NCBI GenBank assembly: GCA_041394245.1
Contig: JAWKIR010000002.1
Location: forward strand, 744,001 to 808,000
Origin: Acidimicrobiales bacterium
Lineage (GTDB): Bacteria; Actinomycetota; Acidimicrobiia; Acidimicrobiales; Aldehydirespiratoraceae
Length of the DNA stretch: 64,000 bases
Reading direction: 5' to 3'
A model generated the notes under the pieces. That model had not been told where the DNA came from, searched no databases, and worked only from the letters and a program-made list of their open reading frames with translations. Shown piece after piece: positions 1 through 7,570 of the stretch (the stretch's first letter is position 1; every line of letters begins with the position of its first letter). The position numbers and the translations under genes were made by a program.

Positions 1-1
1 C

Positions 2-232
2 GGCCTGCTGAAGAAGGCGCCCATGGAGGCCGTGACCCGGATGGCGTTGATGGGCCGACACGAACGAATCGACGCACGACGGGCGCGCCAGCTCGGGATC
101 GTCGGAGAGGTCGTCGAGCCAGCGGCCCTGCGGGATCGGGCCCAGGAGTTGGCCGAGGTGATCGCCGGCAGCGATCCCGAGTCCCTCGCGAGGGCCAAGG
201 CCGCGGCCTGGACTGCGCTCGAACACCCCTGA
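2..232 (+). CDS. Enoyl-CoA hydratase/isomerase family protein (C-terminal part, cut by window edge)
   Basis: Only the last 76 codons are present; the reading frame runs in from position 2 with no start in the window. The segment has the pattern of the crotonase C-terminus: an RMALMG stretch, then the helix with ARQLGIVGEVV (the usual 'A..GLV..VV' element), then a helix with LAR.KAA near the end. Crotonases hydrate or isomerise enoyl-CoA thioesters in fatty-acid and aromatic degradation. The catalytic loops lie upstream of the window, so the substrate cannot be judged. It converges on an acyl-CoA dehydrogenase whose stop is about 10 nt away, which fits an acyl-CoA degradation neighbourhood. 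Confidence 0.8.
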   Translation, partial: GLLKKAPMEAVTRMALMGRHERIDARRARQLGIVGEVVEPAALRDRAQELAEVIAGSDPESLARAKAAAWTALEHP

Positions 233-241
233 CATCGAGGG

Positions 242-1438
242 TCAGGTCGGGATGTCCTTCCACGGGATCGCCTTGTCGACGCGAGGCTCCCCCGGGAGGC
301 CGAGCACCCGCTCGCCGAGGATGTTGCGCATGATGTCGGACGTGCCACCCTCGATGGTGTTCGCCTGGCTGCGCAGGAACGACTTCGAGATCGAGTGGGC
401 GCCACGCCCGAGACCTTCCTCGCGGCTGAGCGGATAGCCCGGTTCGTGCATCATGCCGTCGGCGCCGAGCAGATCCATGCAGGCGATCCAGATGCGCTGG
501 TTCAGCTCGGCACTGGCGAGCTTGCCGACCGAGCCCTCCGGTCCGGGGTTGCCCACGGTGGCGTTGGAACGGGCGCGCAACGTCGTGAGCCGTCCGACCT
601 CGGCTTCGATCCAGAGCCGGCTGACCCGGTCACGCATGACGGCGCGCTCCGCTGTGGGGAGATCGCCGCCGCGCTGTTGCCAGAGGTCCACGAGGGTCGC
701 GATGTTGCCCGAACCGCGCGGCGAAGTGCTGCCGCCGAGTGCAACACGCTCGTTCATCAACGTGGTCGTCGCGACCCGCCACCCGTCGCCGACCTCACCG
801 AGCAGGTCCGAGTGGGGGATGCGCACATCGGTGAAGAAGACCTCGTTGAACTCGGCGTCGCCGGTGATCTGGTACAGCGGCCGGATCTCGACGCCGGGGG
901 CGTGCATGTCGAGGATGAAGTACGACAGGCCCTTGTGCTTCGGCTGGTCGGGATCGGTTCGGACGAGCAGCATGCCGTAGCGGGAGATGTGGGCGACGCT
1001 GGTCCACACCTTCTGGCCGTTCACCACCCATTCGTCGCCGTCGCGGACCGCCCGGCTGGAGAGGCCGGCGACGTCGGAGCCGTGGCTCGGCTCGGAGAAC
1101 ATCTGGCACCACCAGTCCTCGCCGGTGAAGATGCGCTTCAGGTACTTCTCGTGGTGCGCTTCGGACCCGTAGGTGAGGACCGTCGGAAGCCCCATGCCGA
1201 TGCCGATCGTGTTGACCGCCAGCGGGTGGAAGGCCCGGCCGGCGCCACGGATCGTCTCCTCGACGGCACCCTGGAGTTTCGGCGAGAGGCCGAGACCTCC
1301 CTTTCCCTCGGGGAACTGCACCATCGCCAGCCCGGCATCCCACAGCGCGCCGCGGAAGGTGACTTCGTCAGCGTCGACGCCGACGTCGTCGATCACGGCC
1401 TGGGTGCGGTCCCGGATGTCCTGCTCGCTCAGCGTCAT
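242..1438 (-). CDS. Acyl-CoA dehydrogenase family protein
   Basis: Predicted 398-aa FAD flavoenzyme that oxidises an acyl-CoA to the 2-enoyl-CoA and passes electrons to ETF. The central domain has the FAD/substrate signature MFSEPSHGSDVAGL followed by KVWTS. The C-terminal helical domain ends in IEGGTSDIMRNILGERVLGLP, the region carrying the acid residue that often acts as catalytic base. The frame stays open upstream to 1600, but that extension is Arg/Pro-rich and overlaps the next gene, so I place the start at the ATG of MTLSEQD (1436-1438). It is the last gene of a five-gene minus-strand run that includes the UGSC selenoprotein. Substrate chain length is unknown. Confidence 0.88.
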   Translation of the reverse strand: MTLSEQDIRDRTQAVIDDVGVDADEVTFRGALWDAGLAMVQFPEGKGGLGLSPKLQGAVEETIRGAGRAFHPLAVNTIGIGMGLPTVLTYGSEAHHEKYLKRIFTGEDWWCQMFSEPSHGSDVAGLSSRAVRDGDEWVVNGQKVWTSVAHISRYGMLLVRTDPDQPKHKGLSYFILDMHAPGVEIRPLYQITGDAEFNEVFFTDVRIPHSDLLGEVGDGWRVATTTLMNERVALGGSTSPRGSGNIATLVDLWQQRGGDLPTAERAVMRDRVSRLWIEAEVGRLTTLRARSNATVGNPGPEGSVGKLASAELNQRIWIACMDLLGADGMMHEPGYPLSREEGLGRGAHSISKSFLRSQANTIEGGTSDIMRNILGERVLGLPGEPRVDKAIPWKDIPT

Positions 1439-1497
1439 GGCGCGGACAGTAGCGAAGGAGCCCCTCGCCGGGCACATCCGGTTGCGCCCCAGGTGGC

Positions 1498-1743
1498 CTA
1501 CTCGCGGGGGTCGTCGATCACGACCGCAGCAAGGCCGGGCAACTCGGCCCGCATCATGTCGAGGGCCACCGTCTCGAGGAACCGGCGGGGCATGACGCAC
1601 TCTGCACAGGACGCGGTCTCGAGCACGAGCGTGAGCCGGACGGCATCGTCGGATGTCGAGGCGACGACGATGTCGCCGCCGTCGGCCGCGACCAGCTCCC
1701 GTACACCGGCGAGCGCCGCCTCGGCGCGTGCGTGGTCGATCAT
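1498..1743 (-). CDS. NifU C-terminal-domain-like small protein
   Basis: 81-aa protein resembling the C-terminal NifU/NfuA domain, which carries or transfers Fe-S clusters. Visible features are an early Asp-Gly-Gly (ADGGDIVV), a beta strand VRLTLVLE and a CxxC pair (SCAECVMP) followed by an amphipathic helix and a final strand (AAVVIDD). In true NfuA proteins the CxxC binds a 4Fe-4S cluster at a dimer interface. The ATG overlaps the SDR stop by 4 bp (ATGA), so the two genes are almost certainly translationally coupled. A role as a dedicated cluster carrier for a pathway enzyme is inference; the helix after the CxxC is more divergent than in housekeeping Nfu proteins. Confidence 0.72.
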   Translation of the reverse strand: MIDHARAEAALAGVRELVAADGGDIVVASTSDDAVRLTLVLETASCAECVMPRRFLETVALDMMRAELPGLAAVVIDDPRE

Positions 1744-2570
1744 CGGGCGTTGGCCCCCTTCAGTTCGCCGGTGAGTCCCTCGTCGTTGGCCGGACGGCTG
1801 CGGGAAAGGAAAGCCCCGGCGTCGGCGAGGATGAACTGTCCGGTGATGCAGCGGGCGAGATCGCTCGTGAGGAAGGTCGCGAGCCGGGCCAGCTCGTCGT
1901 GCTCGACCCCCCGACGCAACGGCGTCGACCGGGCGATCTGCTCCATCCGCTCCTCGGTGAACGCCGCAGCCACCGTCTCGGTGAGGGTCGTACCGGGGGC
2001 CATCGCGTTGACGCGGATGCCCGACGGCCCCAACTCGACCGCCATCGAGGTGACGAGATGGTTGATCGCCGCCTTCGCCGCCGCGTAGATCGAGTTGTAG
2101 GGCGACGGGCGGGTCGTCTCCCCGGAGGTGACGAAGAGGATCACGCCACCGTCCGCGGCCAGCATCGCCTCGGCCTCGGCCCGGCCGCACAGCGCGGCGA
2201 GGGTCAGGTTCTGGTCGACGATGTCGCGCCAGTCGTCGCCCCGGTACTGCACGAACGGTTTCGGGGTGCGCCCGGGAGGGATCATGCCGATGTTGTTGAT
2301 CGCGATGTGGAGACCGCCGGCCTCGTCGACGACCGTTGCCACCATCGCGTCGACCGCCTCGTCGTCTCGGCAGTCGGCCACGACGGGGAACGCCCGACCG
2401 CCCTCGGCCCCGATCTCGGCGACGACCGCCTCGGCGTGGCCGGCGCGGAGGTCGTTGACGGCCACGGTCGCGCCGGCTCGGGCCAGCCAGCGGGCGATCT
2501 CCCGCCCGATGCCCGCACCGGCTCCGGTGACGAGCGCCACCCGGTCGGCATGGTCGATCGTGATCGTCAT
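1740..2570 (-). CDS. Short-chain dehydrogenase/reductase (SDR) family oxidoreductase
   Basis: 276-aa classical SDR. The NAD(P)-binding motif TGAGAGIG spans about residues 15-22, the NNxG-like structural motif is at 92-95 (NNIG), and the catalytic Ser149-Tyr162-x3-Lys166 set is complete (TSG...YAAAK). The C-terminus has the usual GQFILADAG. The acidic residue after the second strand (VNDLR) suggests an NAD preference, which is inference. The start at 2570 has a GGAGG ribosome site and lies one base after the selenoprotein stop (TGA-C-ATG). It probably oxidises or reduces a hydroxy/oxo intermediate in the same catabolic pathway as the adjacent acyl-CoA dehydrogenase. Confidence 0.88.
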   Translation of the reverse strand: MTITIDHADRVALVTGAGAGIGREIARWLARAGATVAVNDLRAGHAEAVVAEIGAEGGRAFPVVADCRDDEAVDAMVATVVDEAGGLHIAINNIGMIPPGRTPKPFVQYRGDDWRDIVDQNLTLAALCGRAEAEAMLAADGGVILFVTSGETTRPSPYNSIYAAAKAAINHLVTSMAVELGPSGIRVNAMAPGTTLTETVAAAFTEERMEQIARSTPLRRGVEHDELARLATFLTSDLARCITGQFILADAGAFLSRSRPANDEGLTGELKGANAR

Positions 2571-2571
2571 G

Positions 2572-3096
2572 TCAGCGTCCTCCGGTGAGCAGTCGCAAGG
2601 CTTCCTCGACGGCGGCATCCGCCCAGGCCTCGACCGTCGCCTCGTCGGTACCGCCGAGCGGGTGGTCGACCTCGAGGATGCGGGCGTCGGGCTGACCGAG
2701 CGACGCCGCGACCTGATCGGTCAGGGCGCGGAACTTCGTGGTGGTCACCACCACGGTCGGTCGACCGGCCGCTTCGAGCTGTACGGAGTCGTGGACACTC
2801 CACGACGTGCAGCTGCCTCAATCGGCCGAGCCGGTCAGGACCAGCTCGACCTCCTTCGAGAGACGTTCGAGCACATCGTCGGGCGCGGCCAGCGCCGCGT
2901 TCTTCGTCTCGACCAACGTCACCGACGCTCCGGTGCGCTCGGCCAGTCGGATCGCCATGCGATTGAGCAGGACACCGGCGTTGGGCTTCGTGTTGTCGAG
3001 CACACCGATGCGGGCACCGGCCAGCAAGGGGAGCGGCGGCGCGAGGCTCACGGGCGCCGGCCCGGTCTCGCCGGCCGGGGAGTAGATCTTCACCAT
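2572..3096 (-). CDS. UGSC-family selenoprotein (selenocysteine at codon 93, in-frame TGA)
   Basis: Reading from the ATG at 3094-3096 gives 92 residues to an in-frame TGA at 2818-2820. Translation continues in the same frame for 81 more residues to the TGA at 2572-2574. The junction reads TGSAD-U-GSCTSWSVHD, the U/C-G-S-C motif that names the UGSC family of (seleno)proteins. Protein before and after the TGA is coherent: a Rossmann-like start (ARIGVLDNTKPN), then after it PTVVVTTTKF and a helical C-terminus. Total length is 174 aa including Sec. A strong SD (AAGGAG) precedes the start. A SECIS-type hairpin lies just 3' of the TGA (separate entry). It is 29 nt downstream of its partner gene. Family biochemistry is not established as far as I know; a Sec/Cys redox centre (U93, C96) is the likely active site. 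Confidence 0.87.
2777..2814 (-). promoter_or_regulatory. Bacterial SECIS element of the UGSC selenoprotein
   Basis: Read on the minus strand, the RNA after the UGA forms GTCGTGG-AGTGT-CCACGAC (2806 down to 2788), a perfect 7-bp stem with a 5-nt loop. An outer 5-bp stem, AGCTG (2814-2810) with CAGCT (2781-2777), is separated from it by an internal loop. Exactly 18 nt lie between the UGA and the apical loop, and the loop has G at its second position. Known bacterial SECIS elements place the loop roughly 16-37 nt after the UGA with an exposed G early in the loop, so the geometry fits SelB recruitment. The element is inside the coding sequence, as is usual in bacteria. Confidence 0.82.
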
Positions 3097-3125
3097 TCTG
3101 GGCTCCTTCGATTGCTCAGATCGCT

Positions 3126-4181
3126 TCAGGACGTTTCGACCGGGACGGTCGCACTCTTGGTCATCCCCCAGCTGGGGATGACGCTGCTGTGTTTGCCGGG
3201 CCCGCCGACGACGAACACCTTGATGTTGTCGGGGTGTTCGGTCATGGGCATCGGTTCGTCGTCGTCGAGCGTCTGGAGCCATGGCGCCCAGGCCCGGAGT
3301 TCGAAGGCCCGACGGAGGACGCCGGCCGGCAGTCGTGCCCGCTGGTGGAGATACGAGGCCACGTGCCGGCGAGTCCAGCCCGCGGCCGCGCACGCGGCAG
3401 CGTGCTCGGGGCAGAGGGCGACGAAGTACTCGCCCTGGCTGATCGGGGCGTTGTTCTGCCCGGTCGAGGTCATCGCCGAGGCCAGCTTGTCGAGGATCGC
3501 GGCGGGATCGCTCGACTCCATGTCGTGGGCGTTGTGCGGTGCTTCGCCACAGTGCACCGTCACCGCCGAGGGCGCATCGACGCCGGCGTCGATCGCGTAG
3601 CTGCCCCACGGCGACTCGTCGAGGTTCTCGGCGACGCAGAAGCTGTACTTCGCCGGCCCGCCCTGGGTCGCGACATCACCCGGGCCGGGTGTGGCCCCCG
3701 CGATGTGGAGCAGGATGAGCCGGAGGGCTCGCCCGGTCGCCGCGTTCGCCCGGTTGCCGGGCCCGAACGCCCCCACGCCGCTGTTGTAGCCACCCTCGAC
3801 GGCGATCCGACCGTGCACGATGAGCAGGGGAGCGACCGGGTGGGTCGTGGCGTTGACACCTCGCAGGTTCACTTCCGGGCGAGCCAATGCCCGCACGGCG
3901 GCGACCAGCACCGGCAGGTGGACGGGCTCGCAGCCGGCCAGCACCGCGTTGACGGCGATCATGCGCCGGGTGGCCAGCCCCGAACGGGGCGGCAGCACCG
4001 CGATCACCTCGTCGGGGTCGGTACCCGATCGACCGAGCATCGCGTCGACCCGGGCTTCGGTGGGCGGAATCATCGGCAGACCGTCGCCCCAGCCCCGCGC
4101 GGCATACGCCTCCATCAACGCGACCGGGTCGTCGTCGACGTCGAACATGGCCGGCGCCACGGGTGCAGTGTCTGTTGCCAT
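3126..4181 (-). CDS. UGSC-partner protein (large subunit-like, function unknown)
   Basis: 351-aa soluble protein starting at ATG 4179-4181; the longer open frame to 4460 runs across the divergent TetR gene and is rejected. Recognisable blocks are GWGDGLPMIPPT near the N-terminus, NAVLAGCEP, NATTHPVAP, GNRANAATGRALRL, and ATQGGPAKYSFCVAEN followed by ESPWG. I recall this GDGLP..PPT type of protein next to, or fused with, UGSC (seleno)proteins, so the pair likely acts together. Several Cys residues are present (LAGCEP, YSFCVAE, TVHCGE, ALCPEHAAAC), but no standard cofactor motif. It begins the operon that continues with the selenoprotein, SDR, NifU-like protein and acyl-CoA dehydrogenase. Enzymatic activity unknown. 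Confidence 0.78.
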   Translation of the reverse strand: MATDTAPVAPAMFDVDDDPVALMEAYAARGWGDGLPMIPPTEARVDAMLGRSGTDPDEVIAVLPPRSGLATRRMIAVNAVLAGCEPVHLPVLVAAVRALARPEVNLRGVNATTHPVAPLLIVHGRIAVEGGYNSGVGAFGPGNRANAATGRALRLILLHIAGATPGPGDVATQGGPAKYSFCVAENLDESPWGSYAIDAGVDAPSAVTVHCGEAPHNAHDMESSDPAAILDKLASAMTSTGQNNAPISQGEYFVALCPEHAAACAAAGWTRRHVASYLHQRARLPAGVLRRAFELRAWAPWLQTLDDDEPMPMTEHPDNIKVFVVGGPGKHSSVIPSWGMTKSATVPVETS

Positions 4182-4197
4182 CAGTCTCCAGTCTGAT
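4180..4197. promoter_or_regulatory. Candidate TetR operator between divergent UGSC operon and TetR gene
   Basis: The 18-bp sequence ATCAGTCTCCAGTCTGAT is an inverted repeat with 8-bp half sites and one mismatched pair. It overlaps the start codon of the UGSC partner gene and lies 36 bp before the TetR gene. Its place between a TetR gene and a divergently transcribed operon is typical for a TetR operator. Assignment to this regulator is inference. Confidence 0.45.
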
Positions 4198-4233
4198 ACT
4201 GTTCGACACGCAACGCAAGTGAAGGGGTCGCGC

Positions 4234-4803
4234 ATGGCCGCCCGAGCCGGACTCACCAGACATGACGTCGTCGGCGAAGCGCTCCGGATGCTCGACGAGG
4301 GCGGCCGGCTCGCCGACATCACCCTCGGGGAGCTCGCCCGCCGCCTCGGCATCCGCCCGCAATCGCTGTATGCCCATGTCGACGGCACCGACGGCCTCGC
4401 CAGAGCGGTTGCCGTTGCCGGCCTCCACGCACTCGCTTCCGACGTCACCGAGGCCGCCATCGGCGCCAGCGGGACGGATGCAGCGGCCGCAGTCGTGCGG
4501 GCCCATCTCTCCTTTGCCCGACGACGTCCCGGTCTCTACGAGGCCGCCATCCATCCGCCGGGCGACGACCCCGACCTGCTCCTCGCCATCGACGCCGCCG
4601 GTTCACCGCTCGAGCGGATCCTCACCTCCATGGGCATCGAGCCGGACGAGCGTGTCCACTGGACGCGGGTCTTCCTCGCGTCGGTGTACGGCTTCGCGGT
4701 CCTGCAGCAGGCGGGGCGATTCGCACTTCCCGTCGCCACCAGCGTCAGCGAAGACCGCCTGGTCGAGATGCTCACCGACTCCCTGCTGACCCGCACGGCC
4801 TGA
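4234..4803 (+). CDS. TetR/AcrR family transcriptional regulator
   Basis: 189-aa protein with an N-terminal helix-turn-helix (ITLGELARRLGIRPQSLYAHVDG, about residues 31-53) and an all-helical ligand-binding C-terminal domain with a LYEAAIHPPGDDPDL region resembling WHG-type TetR proteins. I chose the ATG at 4234 because it begins a normal TetR N-terminus (RAGLTRHDVVGEAL) and the longer open frame overlaps the divergent gene. It faces the UGSC operon across a 52-bp gap holding a near-perfect palindrome, so it probably represses that operon and possibly itself. The ligand may be an acyl-CoA or pathway substrate; that is inference. Confidence 0.88.
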   Translation: MAARAGLTRHDVVGEALRMLDEGGRLADITLGELARRLGIRPQSLYAHVDGTDGLARAVAVAGLHALASDVTEAAIGASGTDAAAAVVRAHLSFARRRPGLYEAAIHPPGDDPDLLLAIDAAGSPLERILTSMGIEPDERVHWTRVFLASVYGFAVLQQAGRFALPVATSVSEDRLVEMLTDSLLTRTA

Positions 4804-4815
4804 GGCCGACGCTCC

Positions 4816-5610
4816 TCAGACGAAGCGCCCCGGTGGCGGTCCGTCGGTCGGGGGCCCGGCGAAGGCCTGGGCTTTCGCGAGCCAATCGACGGCGACGGCT
4901 CCCTCGACGACCAGCGAGACGTCGTCGAGATGGCGCCGCTGTGTGACCACGAGGCAGAAGTCCTCGGCCGGACCGTGCACGCGTGCCCCCGCGTCGTCGG
5001 GGCCCCACGTCCAGACGTCGCCCGAGGGACCGGTCAGGCGGACCTGCACCTCGCCGGGCGGTGCCGACTCGCCACGATTGAGATATGTCCAGCCCCGGGT
5101 GGCGTAGCCCATCTGGGCCACGTGGCGCAGACGGTCGGAGGGGGGCCGGGATGCCCCGACCGCGTCGATCACATCCTGGCCGTGGGCCCAACATTCCATC
5201 AGGCGCGCGGTCAGAAACGACTTCGCGCCCATCGACGGGCCGTACCACGGCACCCGGGTGTCGTCGGCGAGTTCCTTCGCCGCGTGCTCGAGGGCCGCAC
5301 GGCCGCGAACCCAGGCCGCGTGACGCTCGCCCGGCGGGAGTTCCCTCACAGCCGTGAGCGTGAGCTCGTCGACACCGACATCGCCCCCGGCGCCGAAGAG
5401 CCGGTTCCGCTCCTCGTCCCACCGCTCGGGCGACGCGATGGCCACCGCGGCCTTCGCGTCGAAGAACGTCAGATGCGCGATCTGGTCGGTGACCGTCCAG
5501 CGCGGGCTCGCCGTGGGCGTGGCCCAATCCGCGTCGGACAGCGCCCGCACGATCGGATCGAGGGCGGCCTGCTCGTCGAGAAGATCGGCGAGGATGTCGC
5601 TGACGTGCAC
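4816..5610 (-). CDS. TIGR03084-like DinB/maleylpyruvate-isomerase-fold protein
   Basis: 264-aa protein with the four-helix DinB-type N-terminal domain of the mycothiol-dependent maleylpyruvate isomerase group: LLDEQAALDPIVRALSDADWATPTASPRWTVTDQIAHL (given here only as a landmark at residues 10-47), then FFDAKAA and a later MECWAHGQDVIDA. His residues in DQIAHL and CWAHGQD fit the usual metal-binding triad, with a third His likely in the N-terminal helices. The C-terminal half is a beta-rich domain with sterol-carrier-like character (VSLVVEGAVAVDWLAKAQAF). Members of this family are mostly actinobacterial. Function in the cell is unknown; it converges on the TetR gene with 12 bp between stops. 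Confidence 0.75.
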   Translation of the reverse strand: MHVSDILADLLDEQAALDPIVRALSDADWATPTASPRWTVTDQIAHLTFFDAKAAVAIASPERWDEERNRLFGAGGDVGVDELTLTAVRELPPGERHAAWVRGRAALEHAAKELADDTRVPWYGPSMGAKSFLTARLMECWAHGQDVIDAVGASRPPSDRLRHVAQMGYATRGWTYLNRGESAPPGEVQVRLTGPSGDVWTWGPDDAGARVHGPAEDFCLVVTQRRHLDDVSLVVEGAVAVDWLAKAQAFAGPPTDGPPPGRFV

Positions 5611-5644
5611 GGGGTGGCCCGAAGACGCCCGGTGCCGCGCTCGA

Positions 5645-6247
5645 TCAGCGCTTCGCCAGGCGCCACGCCGCAGGCAGCAGCGCGCCGGCCAGGACCGCCT
5701 TCAGGATGTCGCCGACCACGAACGGGGTGACGCCGTAGGCGATCGCGCTCGGCTCGCCGAACTCGGCGGTGATCGGGATGTCCAGGTCGTAGGAGAGCCA
5801 GGCGACACCGAGGACGTAGATGATGACGCTGCCGGCGACGAACGCCGTGATCGACGTGGCGAGCTGACGATCCTGGCCCCGCTCGGCCAGCCAGCCGACC
5901 GCATAGGCGGCGACGATGAAGCCGACGAGATACCCGGCGGTCGACCCGGTGGCGACATCCCATCCGCCCTGGGCGTCGGTGTAGAAGGGCAGGCCGATGG
6001 CGCCCATCGCGACATAGAGCAACTGCGAGGCCGCTCCGAGCTGGGAACCGAGCGCGCCGCCGGCGAGCAGCACCGCGAACGTCTGCCCGCTGATCGGAAC
6101 CGGGGTGAAGCCGAGGCTGAAGGAGACCTGCGCGGCGCCCGCGGTGAGGAGGGCGAAGCCGACAACCGCCACCACGTCGCGCACGACGGAACGGGGGATC
6201 GTGTCGATGAGCGTGGTCCGTGTGGGGATTGCCCCGATTGCAGTCAC
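5645..6247 (-). CDS. bioY: Biotin transporter BioY (ECF substrate-specific S component)
   Basis: 200-aa hydrophobic protein with six or so membrane segments and the BioY patterns GFTPVPISGQTFAVLLAGGALG, YVAMGAIGLPFY and GSTAGYLVGFIVAAY. BioY binds biotin in the membrane and works alone or with an ECF AT module. The start is GTG at 6245-6247, supported by GGAGG seven bases upstream; no in-frame ATG fits. A possible -10 (TAGAGT) lies at 6297-6292. No ecfA or ecfT gene is adjacent, so it must share an ECF module or act alone. It starts 82 bp after the amidohydrolase stop on the same strand. Confidence 0.9.
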   Translation of the reverse strand: MTAIGAIPTRTTLIDTIPRSVVRDVVAVVGFALLTAGAAQVSFSLGFTPVPISGQTFAVLLAGGALGSQLGAASQLLYVAMGAIGLPFYTDAQGGWDVATGSTAGYLVGFIVAAYAVGWLAERGQDRQLATSITAFVAGSVIIYVLGVAWLSYDLDIPITAEFGEPSAIAYGVTPFVVGDILKAVLAGALLPAAWRLAKR

Positions 6248-6329
6248 TGGTTGGCCTCCGAATGCGCCGAGTCGTGGTGAAGTTCGAAGGGACTCTAGTG
6301 AGAAAGCCCGCGACGCACGAAGTCGACGT

Positions 6330-7526
6330 TCAGTCGAACGGAAGATCCAGCAGCGTGATGGCGTTGCCCCGGGCGATCTTGTAGACGCTCTCGTCGTCGA
6401 GGTGGCCGAACAGGCGATGCGCGGTCTCCTTCGAGTGGGGGAAGGTCCCGTCGCTGTGCGGGTAGTCCGTCTCGAAGAGGACGTTGTCGACACCCACCTC
6501 GTCGAGCAGCTTCATCCCGGCCGCGTCCTTGAAGAAGCAGCTGTAGATCTGGCGGCGGTAGTAGTACGACGGCGGCTCCGGAAGCCGCTCCTCGCCCTGC
6601 GCCCATCGGTGCGTGTGGTAGTTGTCGTCGGCCCGCTCGAGGTAGTACGGGATCCATCCGATCTGACTCTCGGCGTACATCAGCTTGAGATCCGGATAGC
6701 GCACGAGCACGCCTGAGAAGAGGAAGTCGATCATCGACGCCGCACTGTTCGCCGAGATGAGCGCAGCCGTGACCAGCGTGGGGGCATCGTCGGACGGCTT
6801 GACGGTGCGCGTGCCGGAGCCGATGTGCATGCAGATGACCGTGCCGGTCTCCTGGCAGGCGGCGAAGAACGGGTCCCAGTAACCCGAATGGATCGACGGG
6901 AGGCCCAGCCAGGCCGGAAGCTCCGACCAGGCAACGGCCTTCACGCCGCGGGCGGCGTTGCGCCGGATCTCGGCCGCGGCCAGCTCCACGTCCCACAGCG
7001 GGACCAGACACAGCGGTAGGAGGCGACCGTCGGAGTCGCCGCACCACTCGTCGACCATCCAGTCGTTGTAGGCCTCGACACAGAGCTTGGACAGCTCCAT
7101 GTCCTTGCGTTCGGCGAACAATTGACCGCAGAAGCGGGGATAGTTCGGGAAGCACAGCGACGCCTCGACATGATTCGCGTCCATGTCGGCGAGACGGGCC
7201 TTGGGGTCGTAGCAGCCGGGGCGGATGTCGTCGTAGGTGACGCCCTGCATCGTGACTTCCTCCGGCGGTGTGCCGGCGCAGGCGATCATCTCCTTGATCT
7301 GGTAGCGGTGATCCTCGTAGTGCCACCAAGCCGCCATCTTGTCGCCGTCGCCGGGCCGCTCGACCCAGGCGCCATCGACGAGGGACATCTCGCCCTGCGG
7401 CGCGATCACGATCCGCGGGCCGACGTCCTTGTACTTCTCGGGCAGTCGGTCCTGCCACACGTTGGCGGGTTCGACGACATGGTCGTCGACGCTGATGATC
7501 TTGGGGAACGAAGCCAGATCGGTCAT
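6330..7526 (-). CDS. Amidohydrolase family protein (amidohydrolase_2 / ACMSD-like TIM barrel)
   Basis: 398-aa protein opening with ISVDDHVVEP, the variant metal-binding beta-1 motif of this family, with MHIGSG in the middle barrel strands, a LMYAESQIGWIPYYLER stretch, and the late FETDYPHSDGTFPHS with the likely metal-binding Asp. Members hydrolyse or decarboxylate ring and carboxyl compounds using a Zn ion. It is one of three members in this window (also at 17.1 and 18.8 kb), and is closest in wording to the 17.1-kb copy (ISVDDHVMEP, DYPHSDGTFPHS). A palindromic region lies just upstream of its start. Substrate unknown. Confidence 0.87.
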   Translation of the reverse strand: MTDLASFPKIISVDDHVVEPANVWQDRLPEKYKDVGPRIVIAPQGEMSLVDGAWVERPGDGDKMAAWWHYEDHRYQIKEMIACAGTPPEEVTMQGVTYDDIRPGCYDPKARLADMDANHVEASLCFPNYPRFCGQLFAERKDMELSKLCVEAYNDWMVDEWCGDSDGRLLPLCLVPLWDVELAAAEIRRNAARGVKAVAWSELPAWLGLPSIHSGYWDPFFAACQETGTVICMHIGSGTRTVKPSDDAPTLVTAALISANSAASMIDFLFSGVLVRYPDLKLMYAESQIGWIPYYLERADDNYHTHRWAQGEERLPEPPSYYYRRQIYSCFFKDAAGMKLLDEVGVDNVLFETDYPHSDGTFPHSKETAHRLFGHLDDESVYKIARGNAITLLDLPFD

Positions 7527-7530
7527 GCCG

Positions 7531-7554
7531 ACACCGTATCTGACGGTGTGTCAG
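7531..7554. promoter_or_regulatory. Palindromic region upstream of the amidohydrolase
   Basis: Two overlapping inverted repeats sit 5-28 bp before the ATG at 7526: ACACCG-N7-CGGTGT (7531-7549) and CTGAC-N5-GTCAG (7540-7554). The position over the presumed promoter suggests a regulator binding site. No regulator is encoded next to it, so the binding protein is unknown. Confidence 0.35.
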
Positions 7555-7570
7555 GTTTCGGTACCGGCCG

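Noticed and set aside
2567..2821. Small open frames downstream of the UGSC TGA as separate genes, or the TGA as a nonsense mutation
   Set aside because: The frame continues from the upstream gene without shift, the motif across the TGA is the UGSC family signature, and a SECIS-like hairpin follows. The out-of-frame reading (starting MRQLHVVECPRL) has no family features.
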